Source of the DNA: Bilabrum cf. latius
Taxonomy: Eukaryota > Bigyra: Bicosoecida > Bigyra > Bicosoecida
Assembly: GCA_965178125.1 (NCBI GenBank)
Contig: OZ237748.1
Span: 124,001 to 188,000, forward strand
Direction of reading: 5' to 3'
Length of the DNA stretch: 64,000 nt
Shown here: piece after piece, positions 45,006 through 56,110 of the stretch
Numbering within the stretch: the stretch's first letter is position 1
Layout of the letters: each line of letters opens with the position of its first letter
Program-made: the position numbers and the translations under genes
The notes under the pieces: generated by a model
What the model was told of the DNA's origin: nothing
Database searches by the model: none
Seen by the model: only the letters and a program-made list of their open reading frames with translations

Positions 45006-46120
45006 AGTGTATATAGGTCTTTGAATGTACTTTCCTCGGTTGACAAGCAGCAGACGTCTCTAAATCACATTTGTGTAATGTTGCGAGCGGTTTGAAGGAG
45101 AAACGAACTCCGCGAATCACATCAAATTGCTGCGCCAACAGCATTCAATGGCAACGGTAAGGCATCAATTATTCTAATCTAGCACACGCAGTGCCTCATG
45201 TCCGAGATTGAATGTGGCTTTGTGGCATTTTCACTTCGAATCTGTCGAAGAAGATGCTTCTCGGTATCATGTATATTTGTGTCTTTCTGACTGCGGTCGA
45301 TCTGTGTTGGATTCCGTATCTGCTAGAAACGTACGCTTTTGCACAGTGGGATCCCTCCGGTGGCATATTACGGCGTTACATGTATTACTGTGGATCGAAG
45401 CTTGGCAGCATTGCGAACAGTGGCACATCATTCGATCGTCGAGCTCGGTCAAGGTATTTTGCAAATGCATGCGTGATAACCTATATATTTGCATGAACTG
45501 TGCACTTGGCGCATTGCCCGTTCGTCCCTTGGTGCGTGACCGCGGCGAGCTTGCAGTGCCACGTAGCCAGCTCTGCAGTTTGGACGAGCCGAAGGAGCAC
45601 TTGCCCTGGCACCCAGCGCTTAATTGCTGGTATGTATCTAAAACCGCTGGAGATTTTGTTTTATCTGCTGGGTGGCTCTCCACCCGATTGGTACCTTCTT
45701 TGGAAGTTTCGTTCTCCGGTCCGGACCGATCCGGGTGTGCTCCCTCCTATGCCAGTGGTGCAACTCGCTGGCCGGGTCAGCCGTGCAGCAAGGGACGGGG
45801 GGAACGGAAGAAACCTGACGGGCAGCTGAGCGCCAGTATTTAATTGCTGATGTATTGTAATCGATTTTGTTTGCTTGGACTCCATCAGATGGCACCGGCT
45901 GCACCGATGCAGCTCGCTTCCCTCCGTCGGTGCCTCGCGCGCGGGAGGCGCCTGTTGCGCGCTGCAATGCAATGGAATGCATTGCAACTCGCTGCACAGC
46001 GGACCATGTTTGGTCCACCAAGCTGCCAATCGATTCTAGATTTGTCACTGGTAATCCTCTGCTCGCACCGCCTCTCACTCACTTACTCTCCATTTAGCTG
46101 CTTTCATCTTTCTCTCGCAG
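45006..46120. other. upstream region of two divergent genes
   Basis: About 1.1 kb separates the IF1-like gene and the first recognised exon of the transporter. Both strands have ORFs of 100-210 codons here that share no recognisable domain and overlap one another, so I treat them as chance. The 5' exon of the transporter probably lies here, because an acceptor (CTTTCTCTCGCAG) occurs at 46108-46120. Confidence 0.4.
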
Positions 46121-46144
46121 AAACACTCGTCACAGGGACTGGAG

Positions 46145-49100
46145 ATGCCAAAGACCGGGGGAGGCATATCGACCATGACCCGCCTGACGTCACAGGGAGT
46201 CATGGACGCGAGCGGGTCATCATCGGACGGCGGCGGTGCTGGAGTCAACAGGGGCTTTGTGCAGAAGCAGGCAGGCAGCAGCGGAGGCACGGCGGACGCT
46301 GGCCTCGACACGATCAGGGGGGTGTTCCTGCCGTGCCTGCAGAACATCCTGGGGGTGCTGCTGTTCATCCGGTGAGGCGGTGGTGTGACGAGTGAATCGC
46401 CCGTCGCTCGGGTCGTCGGGTCGTCCGCTCCCCACGTCTCACGCCCCCTCATTTCAACGTAGATGATCCGTCCCCTTCTGACCTTAGCTGCACCCTCATA
46501 CTTGTTCCTTGCTTTTATAATTTCGCCACCAATTGTTTCCTTCCATGTTTTCTTATTTCGCCATCATATTTTTCCTTCTCAGGTTCGGCTGGGTCGCTGG
46601 ACAGGCGGGCGTGGTGCTAAGCTCCTTGATCATCGTGCTGTGCGTCAGCACCACTTTGCCCACCGCCCTGTCCATGACAGCGGTTGCAACCAACGGGAAG
46701 GTGGGCGGCGGAGGCGGGTACTTTATCGTATCCCGGAACATGGGCGCGGCGGCTGGGGGTGCCATCGGGTTTCTGTTCTATCTGGGCACCAGCGTGGCGG
46801 TGTGGTGAGTGTCTGGCCATTCCAGCCGATTCGTGCGATGCATGCGATCCGTGCGATGCACGCGATGCATGCGATGCACACCACAGCATCTTTACGCTGC
46901 ATTCATGCCCATCGACCACTCGTCATGCGATTCCGTCCAATGCTCATCACACCCATTACCACCCTCGCTCGTCACACCGCAGCATGTACACCCTGGGCGC
47001 CGTGGAGACGTTCCAGAAGGGCTTCGGGTTCGAAGACATGTTCCCATTCGACAGGCAGCTGATCGGGATCGGCGTGGTGCTGGTGCTGGCGTCCCTAGTT
47101 TACGTGGGCGTGGAAATGGTGAACCGAGTCGCTTCGCTGTTCTTGCTGGTGGTCATAGTGGCCATCGTGCTGGGGCTAGGGGGTCTGATCGCCTTCGCGG
47201 CTGGAAGCGACCACGGAGCCACTGGGGACGTGGGCAAAGCCGATGAAATCGCGGTCGGACCGGACTATTCCGAAGATCCCGACACTGGAATCACGCCCAC
47301 GTTCCAGCTGCTTGTGGGGATCGTATATCCGGCAACCACGGGCATCATGGCGGGTGCCAACAGGTCTGGCCTGCTGGCAGACCCGTCTGTTGCGATCCCC
47401 TACGGCACCATCGGTGCGATCGCCGTCACGTTCGTCATTTACATCGCCACACTCGTCATGTTTGGATCTCTCGTCGACCGGCAGACACTCCTGAGCAACA
47501 AGCTGGTCTTCGCATCGGTGGCATACCCCATCGACACCGTGGTGCAGGTTGGAATCCTCATGTCAAGCATCGGCGCAGGGCTGCAGTCGCTTGTGGGTGC
47601 CCCGCAGCTGCTGGCAGTGATGCTAAAGGATGACGTGCTTCCATTCGTGCACACGGGGAGACATCTCCTCCAGTGGTGCGGGGCCCATTGCTGCTGCCGT
47701 AGCTGCTGCTGTGGCGGAGGCGGAGGAGCTGGCGGTGTATTGGATAACGATTCCGAGTCTTCGGGCGGACCCCCCGGGGATGGATCAGGAGCCGCATCGG
47801 CGGCGGGCGGCGGCAGCCGCGAGGTGCCGGGGACTTCCGGCTCCGGATCACCGGACCAGACCACGGGGGCGTATGGCCTCCCAGTGCCCGCCAAGTCGAG
47901 ACCCTGCGTGGACGAAACCGCAGAGGAACGGGCCGAGCTGGTCCTTGCCCGGGCCAGGGCGCGCGCCCGGGCGCAGACAGAGGCCAAGGCCGCCGCCAGC
48001 ACTCGTCACACCGCCACGGTGATGACGGCGGCAGATGCAGCGGAGGAGGAGGACATGGATCGGACGGAGCTGGCCATCTCCAGGCCCGCTTCCTCGGATA
48101 GGCTCGTGGCGCAGGGAAACGCAAAGACCAGCACCAGCACCAGCACCAGTCGCAGGTCGATCAGAGAAACCGGAACTGTCCGCCGCACCCGCACGCCCAC
48201 CCCCACCCAGCACTCTGGGGGCGAGCCCTCGGAGGAGGAGCAGGCCGTCCTGGCCGCAGTGGAGGCAGAGGCAAACAAGGAGAGGGAGGGGGGCACGGCG
48301 GGCTTCACCGAGCTGGCCATCACCGCAGGAATCGCGGCGTGCTGCTGCCTCGCTGGAAACCTGGACGTGATCACCCCCATTCAGACCGAGTTTTTCCTCA
48401 TGTTCTACCTGAGCATCAACCTCGCCACTTTGGTGCTGACCCTGTACCCCACCCCCAACTGGCGGCCCACAACACCCGCCCACTGGGCCGTCAGTCTGCT
48501 TGGGGTGATCACGTGCTCGGTGGTCATGGCTCTGGTCTCCTGGTGGCAGGCACTTCTAGCGGCAGCGATGGCAACGGGCCTCTATTTCTGGATCTCGGCC
48601 GAGGACCAGTCCAGCGAATGGGGCGAATGGGGAAGCACCATGGACTCTGTGCTGCTGGGGAGGGCCCATTCCGCCCTGGTTGCGCTGCGAGACAAGAACT
48701 TCACTCCCAAGTCTTGGAGGCCGCAGCTGCTAATCCTTGCAGAGTCGGATGAGGGTGGTATCCCAAGGCGACCGGAGCTCCTGGAGCTCGGAGGTTAGTT
48801 GAGCAAAGGCAGAGGACTGACCATGTGCGCCACGGTGCAGAGAGGTCGCCTCCTGACCGTGCTGTCTCAGGAGAGGGACAGGTTGAGGGAGATGCGGCGG
48901 GCTGCCAAGGACAGGGCGGTGGAGAGAGCCCAGGAACTAGCAATGCAGAGGGGTGTGGTGCTCAGCGATTCCGCCATCGCCCGCGTGAGGACGAGTGCCG
49001 CGAGCCGGCTGGCTTTGCACGAGTACGATACTGCCATCGGGGCGAAGCAGCGACGGCTTGTAGCTGCCATGGAGGTGTGCGGCGTGTAGGGCGGGTTTGG

Positions 49101-50946
49101 CCAGGTGCTGTTCAACGAGACGCCGTTGGGCGGCATGCTGGACGTGTTCCAGTCGGCCGGGATGGGTCCTCTGAAGCCCAACACGGCGCTGTTCGGCTGG
49201 CCCCGCCGGTGGAGACAGGATTTCGACAAGGCCGCTAGGTTCGTGGAGCTCCTCAAAACCGCCCTGAGGATGAAACTGACGGTGCTGGTGCTCAAGATCG
49301 CCGGCGAGGACGGGATCCGTCTCTCACCCGCTGGAGCAGCCGCGGAACTGGCAGCAGCCGCCTCGGACCCTCGCCTGGAAATGGACCTCGAAGACGCCCC
49401 CGAGGTGCCGGGGCAGTCCATGGCGGACAAGGTACGGGCCGCCGACCGGTTCGCGTGGGATCCGGAATATTTAAAGGAGTTGGCGGAGGAGGGGAGGGAG
49501 AGGACGGGCAGGCGATCGAGGGAGACAGCCGATCGATCCGCGCGGATCGTGAGCGACGGTGGCCAATCCGGTGGCGGTTCGGGGAGTACTACTCCCCATG
49601 TGACAGCGGCCGAGGTCAGGTTCGAGCAGCCGGTGGGTCTGTATGCCGAGAGAACAATTGACGTGTACTGGCTGATGGCGGATTCGGGCGCGCTGTTCCT
49701 GCTACCCTTCCTGCTGCTGCAGCACCGGCTCTGGCGTGGTGCCAGGCTTCGGGTCTTTGCCGTGGACAGTGGGGTGAGCGCACAGAGGGCGGGGATCGAG
49801 AAATGGCTCAGACAGGCCCGGATCCCGGCAGAACTCTTTACCATCGACGTGGACGCGGAAGTTGTCGATGAGGCGAACGCGGGTCGGACCATGCTGGCGG
49901 GGGGCAGCGACGCAAAGGCGCTTCAGGAAGCCAGCCGGCAGCTCGCGAGGGGTGCGGATGAGGACGCCGTGGAGAGGGCGGCGGCGGCCGCGGCTGCTTC
50001 CGCGGCGGGGGGCTCGGATGGTGTGACGAGTGCCGGGGTGCACGGGGGCGTGGTGGGTACCTCTGGTGGCATCGGTGCTGGTGCTGGTGGGGGTGACGAG
50101 GAGGAAAGGGGTGGTTCCGCGGCGGATCGCAACACGTACACGATGATGGTGGGGCGAGGGGGGCGGAGGAACAGGGCCAGGGCGAGGGGGGCTTCCAGGA
50201 GGCAGTCGGCGCTGGACCTGTTCGGTGATGTGACGAGTGGGGGTGGTGGTGCGGGTGTGACGAGTGACGGCGGTGGCGCTGGCAAGCCGGTGGACTACTC
50301 CATGGTGAATGCAACCGTGGTGGAGGATGAGGAAGAGGAGGAGGAGGATGAGGAGAATGGGAGTGGGGCCAAGAACGGCGCCAAAGACAAGATTCACGAA
50401 GGTGATGGTGATGATAATCGCAATGGCAATGGCGAAAAAGCGGCGGAGAAGCACCGGCACCTGACCCACGGGGGCGACGGCGGCGACGACGAGGAGGAAG
50501 ATGTGATGAGTCCGGCCAAGAGGCGAGCCACGGTGAGGGACATCGGGGCCATGCGGGATGGTGTGACGAGTGGGGCGGCAGCCGCCGTTGGGTCAGCGAT
50601 TCAGGGCGCATCTTCGGCCTCCGCTGGCGCAGGTGCTACGGCGGGTGCTTCGGCGCATCACGAGTCCAAGCTCGATGCAGACGTGGACTAGGATGAGGAC
50701 GAGGACGAGGAGGGCGATGGTCCTGGCATGACTCGAGACCAGGCGTTCCTGTACTCGGCCGCGGTGCTAAACCGGAAGATCAAGGAGTATAGCTCCGACG
50801 CCGCGCTGGTGGTCGCAAACATGGCGCTGACCCGCGGGATCGGGGCGAAGGAGTTCATGGAGTACACGGAGGTTTTCACGAGGGGGATCAGGAGGGTGCT
50901 GCTGGTGAGATCCACGGGGTCGGAGGTCATCACCGTGTATGCATGA
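46145..50946 (+). CDS. SLC12-family K-Cl cotransporter
   Basis: Three exons are resolved: to 46371, 46583-46804 and 46983-50946, with donors GTGAGG and GTGAGT. The N-terminus may begin in an earlier exon; 46145 is the first ATG after an acceptor. Family signatures: LDTIRGVFLPCLQNILGVLL (TM1), SMTAVATNGKVGGGGGYFIV, FQLLVGIVYPATTGIMAGAN and TPNWRP. A low-complexity insertion of about 190 residues breaks the transmembrane region after DDVLPFVHTG. The cytosolic tail has TAGs at 48796, 49087 and 50689. The first sits in LLELGG-TAG-LSKGRGLT, where KCC proteins have Gln before Leu-Lys, and after the second the frame resumes with FGWPRRWRQ as in the family. It is 1470 residues with a TGA stop. The transporter couples K+ and Cl- movement for volume or ion control. 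Confidence 0.93.
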
Positions 50947-51128
50947 TCATGTGTTTTGATGTTTTTTGTACACTTTTGGGTCTGTACAGTCGGTCCGCGG
51001 GAAAGAAGTAGGTAGATCTAGAGTGGCCGGATTTGTCTGCACACATTCAGCTCAAGCATTGCACACATCTTGCCACTTCCTCCGCTACAGCTCCAGCACC
51101 AGCGCACGTGACGGCTTCATCCACTCGT

Positions 51129-51620
51129 TCACACGGCCTCGGCCACCTGATGCTCTTCCTTCACATCGACCGCCTTGTCGTCCTTCTTGGCAATCCCTGC
51201 CTTGGTGTTCCTGCATAGAGCTATGAAGAAGTAGGCGGCTGCTCCCACCATGACGGCAATGACGACGACCAGCACCACTACCACGATGATGATGACTATG
51301 CTGCCCCCTCAGTCGTCGTCATCCTCGTCCGTAGAAGGAGCCACAGCCTCCTCCACTGGCAGGTCCTCTTCTTGTACAGTGACCTCCGCGGCAGTACTGG
51401 TGGTATCAACCGCCAGAAGCTGTGCTAGCTCGGCGGGTGCAGCCATCCTGAGCACCTCCACAAGCGTATCATCTTCGGACGTGGTCATATTGCCCCGCAG
51501 GAAGTCCAGGATGTCCTGCCTCGTCTGCTCCACGTCGGTGCGCTCCAGCGGAATAGTCACGGTGAAATCCAACGCCGGCGCCTCGCACCTCAAGGCGGAT
51601 GGGGCTTGGTTGGCGGGCAG
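51129..51620 (-). CDS. C-terminal part of a single-pass membrane protein, in-frame TGA before the helix
   Basis: The minus strand encodes DFTVTIPLERTDVEQTRQDI, an acidic segment ending in DEDDDD, then TGA at 51309-51311. In the same frame follows GGSIVIIIIVVVVLVVVIAV, a perfect transmembrane helix, and a short Lys-rich tail ending in TGA at 51129. The layout resembles the juxtamembrane end of the cadherin-like protein at 63 kb. The TGA is either a mutation, an unresolved intron, or a readthrough site that adds the membrane anchor. The N-terminal part is unclear because the upstream minus frame is antisense to pentapeptide repeats. Confidence 0.4.
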
Positions 51621-51954
51621 CATTTGGTCCGGGGCTACGCTCGACGGCGCTGACCTGAAGGGGGCAGATCTATCCGGAGCCGATTTCACCGGGGCCAGTC
51701 TGCGCGGCGCGACGCTGGACGGGGCTGATCTCAGCGGTTGCAACCTCGCGGGGGCGCAGCTGCAGGATGCATCGCTCGTGGGGGCGGACCTGACCGGTTG
51801 CAACCTCACGGGAGCGTCCGTCGTGGGCGCGGATGTTTCGGAGGCGGTGCTTGGAGCAGTTGGTGTGACGAGTGAGGCGGCCTTGGAGTGTGCGATCGGC
51901 CGGCAGCCTTCTTCCCATGCTAGCGCCGCCGGTGCCGCCGCTGGCAGAGCGTAA
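51588..51954 (+). CDS. pentapeptide-repeat segment
   Basis: About 13 consecutive five-residue repeats of the A(D/N)LxG type (GADLSGADFTGASLRGATLD and similar) run in this frame, ending in TAA at 51952. The ORF extends back to 51250, but that part is antisense to a better-looking membrane-protein frame, so the true 5' end is unknown. Two GGTTGCAACC palindromes encode GCNL within the repeats, and a TGTGACGAGTG motif follows. Pentapeptide repeats fold as a right-handed quadrilateral beta-helix; no specific role can be inferred. The minus frame of the same DNA reads as a degenerate SAP-type repeat. Confidence 0.5.
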
Positions 51955-52303
51955 TTCCGCAAAACAAGCCAGGCGCTGCATTTAACGGATATCAGGCGAC
52001 ACAGGATGATAGTATGCGCGTACTTCATGGTGCCACTGACATTTGTCGGTAGAGCATTCAGGTCGGCATGGTGTTCTTGCTGATCGATTCTGATTTCGCT
52101 GGACGAAACTCAATTTCAATGGAATAACCTCCAAGCAGCTAGGCCACATTGGTAATCAAATACACGATCAATGTGTAATGGCCATGAATTTAACTTCGAA
52201 AAGTTCATTTTTGCAGCAGTTGCAGTTGGCCGATTGTTGCGAGCAGTCTTCGATATATTTCCATGTTCCTCTAGGATACAAATACACTCCAAATTTCAAC
52301 AGT

Positions 52304-55300
52304 ATGCCAGGGTCTGAGCGCAGCACAAAGCGTAGAAGACGGGCCCACGCCAGTCAAGATACCGTCACCGGTAGAGGTTCGGTTTCTTCTAAGGAAGAAC
52401 AGAGCAGCAAACCATCCAAAGTTGCAGCTGCAACTGAGCGAGCCACGCTGCCTTCAAAGGCTGACGAAGCATCTATTATGTCCGTTGACAGCAAGAACGG
52501 ATCAATATTGCAATCAATTCTCTGTGCACCATCACCCGCGAGCTGCATCGTGATTCGGAACATTTTGCCGCCAGTGTCTCCAGTGGTTCACATTGCTGCC
52601 ACGATCGACGGCAGACTTCTGGCAGCCGCGCGAGCAGACGGCACTATCGACATTTGGATTGCCTCTTCCAGCAAAGATATCATTGCTACCGGATTAGGAG
52701 ACCGCACAGCGGCAGCCATCGGAATGTCGAAGCGTCGCCGGAACAAGATGGTGATGGCTTAGTCGGCAGTTGGGACAGGCACCGATGGAGGAGACGACAC
52801 GGATGCGGGGGATGCAACCCCGACCAAGGAAACAAAACACGATACACAGCATACGGGGAGCCAGCGCCACAAGCTTAGCCGAACGCAGAGGAAAGCACTC
52901 GCGACCAACCACGCGCACGCCGCCGGCGCCGCGCGATGGAGGCCACTGCGGCGGGTGAGGGGCCCCGGTTCCGCAACCGTCCCAGGGTCCACAGCGCGAT
53001 GCATCGCGTGGGTGGAGAGCGGGCGCGCGGCGCCGGAAGGAGGTTCCGCAACCGGCGCGCATGCAGCGGTCCGGCCTGGCCAGAAGCGGCCCCGGTCGGA
53101 TTCTAACGGAACCGGCGCCGCGCAGTTCGAGCTGCCCACGAGCGAGCCGCCTGTTCTTGTGGCCGGGACACTGGCGGGAGAGCTCTGGGCGGTGGACTGG
53201 GGCGCTGGACTCCCGGGATCGGATCCGAGCTCTGCTAGCGTGTCCTACGCGGCGGCCGCCTCCTGCGTGTCCCTGGGCGGCTCCAGCGGAGGTGCGGTGT
53301 GGTGCATGGCGCCACGCATCGGTTCCGCAAAGGAGGGTATTCCGGGGCTGCTTGCGGTGGGTTGCGAAGACGGTGCCATGCGGGTGCACGCCTTGGAGAG
53401 TGTAGGTCCTTCGTCCTCGTACTCGGTGGCAGCGGGGCTTCGGGGGGACGGGGGTGCTGTAGGGGAGGGGGGGTAGCTTAGGCTGAGGCAGGTGGGCGCG
53501 GGAGCGTCCCGGGATGGTCGTGTGACGAGTGTCAGCTGGTTGGAGGAGAGTGGGTCAGTTTCTGGCTCCGGGTCCGATCCGATCGTCCTCTTCGCGGGTC
53601 ACGCGGGCGGCAGGGTCCGCGCGTGGGACGCGTCGCCGGCCGCGCGCGAGGCCGGTTCCGCTGCGGCGGCCGAAATGCGCGGCGCCGGTTCCGGTCCCGC
53701 CAAGGACCTAGCGTCGGAGGGGCGCCGCGGCGCGGTTCCGCTGCGGGAGGGCTGGAGCGCGGTTGCAACCTCGGGCGAGAAGGGCCGGCTGTCGGGAAGG
53801 GGCAAGGCCCGCAGGATGCAGGTGCAGGAGAGGAGGGGGGCGGAGCGACTCGGAGCCGCAAGTGGCGCCGCCGCGGTTGCGACCGGTGCTGCCCCCGTGA
53901 CGTGCCTTGCCGCCGCGGGCGGCGGATGGGCGGGTGCCGAGGGCGGGGTGGTGGCGTGCGGCGCGGGGGACGGGACTGTGACCCTGCTGGGAGCGCGATC
54001 AGGCCGTCTGGTTGGGCGGGTGCAGGCGCACGCGGAGGGCGCCGCCGTGTCTGGAATCTCGCGGGTTCCGCTGGAAATGCGCGGCGCCGCAGGGGTGCCG
54101 CCGAGCTTCGTGTCGGTTGGGATGGACGGTCGCGCCGCTGTGCTGCTGCGGTCGAGTGGGGTCACCTTATCATCATCATCGTCATCTTCATCGTCGTTGG
54201 GGCCTTGGAGGCTAGCGGGCAAGAGCGCCTCTGTATCATCGGATCTGACAAGTGTGACAAGTGCGGGGGCAACGGGAGTGCTAGCGGTGGGAACTGCGTC
54301 GGGTCGGGTGGCGGGGGGCGCCGCGCTTTCTCTCTCGTCCAGCGGAACCTTCTCCGACGTGTCCCCTTTGCCCACCCCCTGCGTCAGCTCGGTGGTGCTG
54401 CCCGATCCACCGGTGGATCCGACCGAGGCCCGGCGGCACGCCGGCTCTTCCTCTTCCACTTCTTCTTCTTCTTCCTCTTTTGCCCGGGTTGGAGGAGGCG
54501 CGTCGAACGCAGCGGTCCCGAGCCCCGTGTTTCTCCTGGCACCCTCGCCCCCCCCCCCCCCGCCGGGGGGACTCAAAGGAGCCAAGAAGGCGAAAGAGGG
54601 TAGCCTCGGCCTGTGGGTGGCAGGAGGTTCCGCAGGCGGCGCGGCGCCCCCAAGGCTGCTCTGCGCGCTGGGGCCGGCGGCCGGGGCGGCTCGCAGAGCA
54701 GGAGGACCCATCGATGCCGCGCTCGCCGGGGGGTGGCTAAAGTCGTCGGGATCCGGATCGGTGCGCGAGAAGGAGACGGCGAGTGGAGCGGACGGGTCCC
54801 CTGGCAGCGGAACCGCTTCCGGCGCCGCGCAATTGAAGCGGTCCATCGCGGCACTGCTGGTTAGGGAGGGAGGCGTGGCGGCGGTCGTTTGGGTCCTGGG
54901 CGGCGCCGCGCACGAGGTTCCGCAGGAGCTGCCCCGGCCCGTCGCTGCTGCGCCCAGCGCGGCCGTGCGGCGGCTTCTGGGCTGGGCTTCAGGAACGCTC
55001 GCACCCGAAGATGAAGACGAAGATGATGACTCGCAGGGTAGCGCGGAGTCGGGCGGCGGTGCCGATTTCGGCATGAGGGTGACTAGTGTGACGAGTGCCG
55101 AGCCCATGGTAGCTGGTGGGGGGCCGTGTTTCTGGGCGGTGGGCCGCGTGCGCGGCGCCGGCAGCCCGCCCGGTTCCGCAGGCCGAGCCTCTGTCGCTCT
55201 TCTGGAGGTCGCATCATCCGCCGACGCCGACCAGACGGATGCCGATGCGGAACCTCGTCTCAAGTTGCGCGGCGCCTGGTGCGATGACACCCCGACTGAC

Positions 55301-56110
55301 GCCACGAGCGGCTGGGCCAGGGCCTGGTCCGCCGCTTTGACCACCCCACAGGACCTGCCCCTGGCGGTGGGTAACCTGGGGGGTGGAACTGCGAGCAGTT
55401 CGGTCGCTGTCGTGGGGTCGGGAGCGGTTGGCTCGGCTGGGCTCGGGCGCGCGCTTGCAGTGGCCGTCGCTGGCAGAACGACCAATACCGGGCAAGGTGC
55501 TTCATCGCGCGGCAGTGCAGGCAAGACGAGGCTGCGCACGGGAGCGTTGGTTTCGACGGGCGGCGACGGCGGGTCGTCGGCATGCGCCGGGGCCGTTCTG
55601 CCGGCGCAAGGTGCATCGCACTGTGGCGTGGTGCTGCGATCCGGCGGGGACGCACTGACCCTGCCCTCTCTGGGCTCCATGGTCAAGTCCGGGTCCAGTG
55701 GTGCTGCGGCGGCCGCTGGACACTGGGCGCGGTGCGGTGTGACGAGTGCGGTGTTGCGCGCTGTGCGGAGCGGCTCGGACGGTTCTTGGCTGGGGGCAGG
55801 GGCAGGGGCAGGGGCAGGGGCTCCGTTGATTGCGTGGCAGGAGCGCGACAAGGTTGTGTGGGCGGGGGCGACTGGCACTGGCGGTGGCAGCAGCAGGGAA
55901 CAAGCGATCGGTGGGGCGGAGGAAGGGGGCGTCGGGTGGGTGGTTCGTGGGAGCACGCGGCCGTGGGGCGGGGCTGGGGTTGGCGGCGCCGCGCACGGAA
56001 AGCGGAACCATGCGGCAGGTGCTGTGGTGCTTGCCCTGGGGAGGCGAGCGGCGGGGGCAGCCGGCGGGAGCTCGGGGCCCACTGCAAGGGGAAAGGTGTT
56101 TGGGCTGTGA
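52304..56110 (+). CDS. UTP4: WD-repeat protein resembling UTP4/Cirhin
   Basis: The frame runs from ATG 52304 (another ATG at 52178) through TAGs 52760 and 53474 to TGA at 56108, 1268 residues. WD-repeat phrases follow UTP4 order: VVHIAATIDGRLLAAARADG with TIDIWIA, STARCIAWV, PVLVAGTLAGELWAVDWG, GGAVWCMAPR with LLAVGCEDGAMRVHALE, then after the second TAG DGRVTSVSWLEE and IVLFAGHAGGRVRAWD. Later propeller parts are diluted by Gly/Ser/Ala-rich insertions full of GCGCGGCGCC and GGTTCCGC words. UTP4 belongs to the t-UTP/UTP-A subcomplex of the small-subunit processome, needed for early 18S pre-rRNA processing in the nucleolus. The basic N-terminal tail (KRRRRAHA) fits a nucleolar protein. Identity to UTP4 rather than another WD protein is moderately sure. 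Confidence 0.7.
52925..56000. repeat. cluster of dispersed GCGCGGCGCC and GGTTCCGC words
   Basis: Within this gene the two words, in either orientation, recur more than a dozen times and are frequently within 5-25 bases of each other (for example near 53030-53060, 53680, 54065-54085, 54630, 54825, 54900, 55152, 55250-55275 and 55985). Flanks are not otherwise similar. Confidence 0.8.

Noticed and set aside
45208-45843. + strand ORF of 211 codons
   Set aside because: No domain, odd composition and competing open frames on the other strand; kept as intergenic.
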